NCBI RefSeq assembly: GCF_010671595.1
Contig: NZ_JAABOP010000001.1
Location: 1,364,001-1,428,000, forward strand
Reading direction: 5' to 3'
Length of the DNA: 64,000 nucleotides
From: Muriicola jejuensis
Lineage (GTDB): Bacteria; Bacteroidota; Bacteroidia; Flavobacteriales; Flavobacteriaceae
The position numbers were made by a program, and so were the translations under genes. Of the stretch, positions 62,901 to 64,000 are shown in pieces. How positions within the stretch are numbered: position 1 is the first letter of the stretch; every line of letters starts with the position of its first letter. Under the pieces are notes generated by a model. It was not told where the DNA came from. It was given only the letters and a program-made list of their open reading frames with translations, and searched no databases.

Positions 62901-63098
62901 GACAGCCTTGTTAGTAAAAGTGATGGCAAGGATTCGCCTGAATTCCTGCCGGCCGTCTTCCGCGAGGATGAGTTTCAGGTATTCCTTGACCAGGGTAAAG
63001 GTCTTGCCTGAACCCGCAGAGGCATCGTAAATCTGATAGGAGTGCAGCAGTCGTTGTTTTACCTCGCAAAATAAGCAAACGCCGACAGTTCTTAACAT
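59940..63098 (-). CDS. AddA-like UvrD/RecB-type helicase-nuclease
   Basis: A 1052-residue protein. It starts with [20 protein letters not shown] (Walker A ASAGSGKT), then FKVLK segments, the [15 protein letters not shown] Walker B region, [36 protein letters not shown] and [12 protein letters not shown], the full set of superfamily 1A helicase motifs. The C-terminal nuclease domain has [20 protein letters not shown] and TG, the PD-(D/E)XK core. This is the layout of AddA, the helicase and nuclease subunit that resects double-strand breaks. Its stop is 2 bases before the kbl start. The AddB-like partner is at 54429-57188, on the same strand, with kbl and ompA in between. Confidence 0.9.
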   Translation of the reverse strand: MLRTVGVCLFCEVKQRLLHSYQIYDASAGSGKTFTLVKEYLKLILAEDGRQEFRRILAITFTNKAVNEMKQRILKSLSLFASDTEKTHNDALFLQVSEELSLPPAALCARSGRVLREILHNYAFFDISTIDKFNHRIIRTFARDLKLPHNFEVVLDKDLLLSEGIDRMLGNARPGNRLTDLIVDFALEKIEEGKSWDVSYDLNKVGSMLFDENHLSFLKVLKNKDTDAFLDLQKNLKRVIRSLYGDINKMATEVLKHIAEAGLERSDFRSGWFPDFMKKMQENPVGTNYKADWKANFGDEALYSKSLSEHKKTVIDGLMPRFTELWTPLREAHNRLLFLRNIYQNLVPLTLLNALQKEIDTLLEERVQIHISAFNTLISGQIRDQPAPFIYERLGEKYRHYFIDEFQDTSLLQWRNLVPLISHALQSEDLQGRRGSLFLVGDAKQAIYRWRGGRSELFLNLIHGSDALFGIPPETKPLQRNFRSYKEVVNFNNRFFTSAVPYLNNELYRQLFFQGNNQEHTSLDGGLVSLRFLEKDTADRDLYHCTEVMQVIGELLEKNVPYRDICVLVRSNIQGVKVARQLMEKRIPVISSDALLLESDPSVRFLINLLKHASQTTDLNVQYDLLLYLSKSEGRHAFISKNLSDLPRLFKNKYDFDTANFARRTPYDALEYAIEKFGLADVSHAFISALLDEILEFEKHMESGINSFLDHWEKNKGNWSIPAPENTDAVQLMTIHKSKGLEFPFVIFPFANANIYDDRGTQLWVNSRDEVLRGFDHLLLSKKAEMEGYNDASREVYLEEEHKQELDAFNVLYVALTRGIQGVYVISEMDLDKNGVHKTNLYSGLFINFLIAEGLWDRERSRYDFGKLGEVGPGHSSDLEQESIPYTYSTKSEGRLEISTRAGELWGTARELALSRGNHFHFGMSIIESGGDIPAAVSELVSSGTIPLEEEEAYLKLFTSIVEHPRLAPFYESGPIIKNEQALIAENGVILRPDRMVFEGLKVSVLDYKTGIQSPAHADQLNSYSEVLSSMGYQVENKVLIYVGEQIKPVFI

Positions 63099-63129
63099 AA
63101 AATTAGGGGATTATAAATGTTAAAATCCC

Positions 63130-63137
63130 TAAATTTG
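63130..63137 (+). promoter_or_regulatory. Probable -7 box of the superoxide dismutase gene
   Basis: TAAATTTG is an exact TAnnTTTG, 35 bases before the start codon. No TTG lies at the normal distance, so the full promoter is not assured. Confidence 0.5.
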
Positions 63138-63172
63138 ACACTCACGGATTATTAACAATTAACAATACAAAT

Positions 63173-63781
63173 ATGGCATTTGAACTACCAAAATTACCCT
63201 ATGCATACAATGCGCTCGAACCGTATATAGATGCGCGTACCATGGAGATCCACCATACAAAGCACCACAACGGATATACCTCAAAACTAAATGCTGCCAT
63301 TGAGGGAACACCCATGGCCGGCAAGGGCATAGAAGAGATCCTCAAAGGACTCGACATGAATAACAAAGCGGTGCGAAACAATGGTGGGGGATATTTCAAC
63401 CACTGCCTGTTCTGGGAGATCATGGGTCCCAATGCCGGGGGAAACCCGTCTGGCGAACTCGCAGACGCTATCGGAGATGCTTTCGGGTCTTTTGAGAACT
63501 TCAAGAACAAATTCAGCGATGCGGCCGGAGGTCAGTTCGGTTCCGGATGGGCCTGGCTTTGCGTACACAAAGGAGGAAAGGTTGAGATCTGTGCGACGCC
63601 GAACCAGGACAACCCATTGATGCCCAATGTAGGCTGTGGAGGGTATCCCATCCTGGGGATAGACGTCTGGGAACACGCTTATTACCTGCACTACCAGAAC
63701 AGACGACCTGATTATATCAACGCTTTTTTCAATGTGATCAACTGGAATAAAGTGGCTGAGAGCTACAAGGCACACAAATAA
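63173..63781 (+). CDS. sodA: Superoxide dismutase, Mn-type
   Basis: The enzyme dismutates superoxide to O2 and peroxide in the cytoplasm. The 202-residue protein has the four metal ligands: His27 ([17 protein letters not shown]), His77 ([17 protein letters not shown]), Asp164 and His168 ([17 protein letters not shown]). Gln145 in [11 protein letters not shown] and the Gly pair before His77 follow the Mn-type rather than the Fe-type pattern, so it is likely Mn-dependent, although cambialistic forms exist. A perfect terminator hairpin follows. The start is the first ATG after a TAAATTTG promoter box. Confidence 0.93.
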   Translation: MAFELPKLPYAYNALEPYIDARTMEIHHTKHHNGYTSKLNAAIEGTPMAGKGIEEILKGLDMNNKAVRNNGGGYFNHCLFWEIMGPNAGGNPSGELADAIGDAFGSFENFKNKFSDAAGGQFGSGWAWLCVHKGGKVEICATPNQDNPLMPNVGCGGYPILGIDVWEHAYYLHYQNRRPDYINAFFNVINWNKVAESYKAHK

Positions 63782-63808
63782 TTGAGCAGAGACAGGAATT
63801 ATAATGAG

Positions 63809-63841
63809 AACCGCGACTCTAATTGGGTCGCGGTTTTTTTA
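63809..63841 (+). terminator. Rho-independent terminator after sodA
   Basis: AACCGCGAC and GTCGCGGTT form a perfect 9-bp stem around TCTAATTG, followed by seven T. Confidence 0.9.
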
Positions 63842-63864
63842 TATAATGATATGACTGTCAATAG

Positions 63865-63892
63865 AAAAGGGCGGAGAAGCCTCCACCCTTTT
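63865..63892. terminator. Possible bidirectional hairpin near the right edge
   Basis: AAAAGGG..GGAG and CTCC..CCCTTTT form a bulged stem with T-rich flanks on both strands. It could end a convergent gene beyond the right edge. The rest of 63842-64000 shows no gene. Confidence 0.4.
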
Positions 63893-64000
63893 CGTCCCAA
63901 ATCTTACCATAAACTTAACCTACTTATGCTATGGCACTACTAAATTACTGGTATTGTGAGAAATAACAAAAAAAAACAAGGAAATTTTGGACAATAAGAT

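Overview
The window is chromosomal DNA from a member of the Bacteroidota, most likely a marine Flavobacteriaceae-type organism; I cannot name the genus. Evidence: Bacteroidota-type promoters (TTG, about 19-20 bp, TAnnTTTG) with weak ribosome sites; the flavobacterial block ribE / pdxA / DUF177-rpmF-fabH-accB-accC; a tdk-alr-asd neighbourhood; DUF3078 and OmpA/thrombospondin-type-3 outer-membrane proteins; and many short lipoproteins.

Layout. 1-5.2 kb is an accessory region that looks more AT-rich than the rest: two overlapping large unknown genes (the first runs off the left edge), an excisionase-like HTH gene, a stop-interrupted gene remnant and a DUF2188 gene. 5.2-8.5 kb holds small envelope proteins, a DUF559 nuclease gene enclosed by inverted repeats, a 175-bp tandem repeat, a 42-residue membrane protein and a possible 21-bp-periodic operator. 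8.5-18 kb is mostly envelope and transport: DoxX, MsrA, MscL, DUF3078, a lytic transglycosylase, TauE/SafE, a sodium:solute symporter and a NagX-like acyltransferase. 18.9-24.1 kb is one operon of esterase, ATP-grasp ligase with a lysine-rich tail, GCS2-type carboxylate-amine ligase, glutamine amidotransferase and a second ATP-grasp-like protein. It is the best candidate here for an undescribed amide/peptide-forming pathway.

24-30 kb is housekeeping: riboflavin synthase, PdxA, and the L32/fatty-acid initiation block. 30-44.8 kb mixes transport (GntP, ABC ATPase, DUF819), a prolyl oligopeptidase lipoprotein, Asd, alanine racemase with His in the usual catalytic Tyr position, thymidine kinase, RsmI, OsmC and RecJ. 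44.8-52.7 kb has an LpxH-like phosphatase, QueD, an acyltransferase with a candidate LytTR operator beside a LytTR regulator gene, then enoyl-CoA hydratase, MATE, GNAT, Usp and a nitroreductase.

52.9-53.6 kb carries tRNA-Ala(GGC) followed, in its own direction of transcription, by four copies of a 133-141-bp repeat containing stem-loops. 53.7-63.8 kb contains an SDR, the two halves of an AddAB-like helicase-nuclease separated by kbl and ompA, and a Mn-type superoxide dismutase.

All functional calls come from reading protein motifs by eye; no database search was run.
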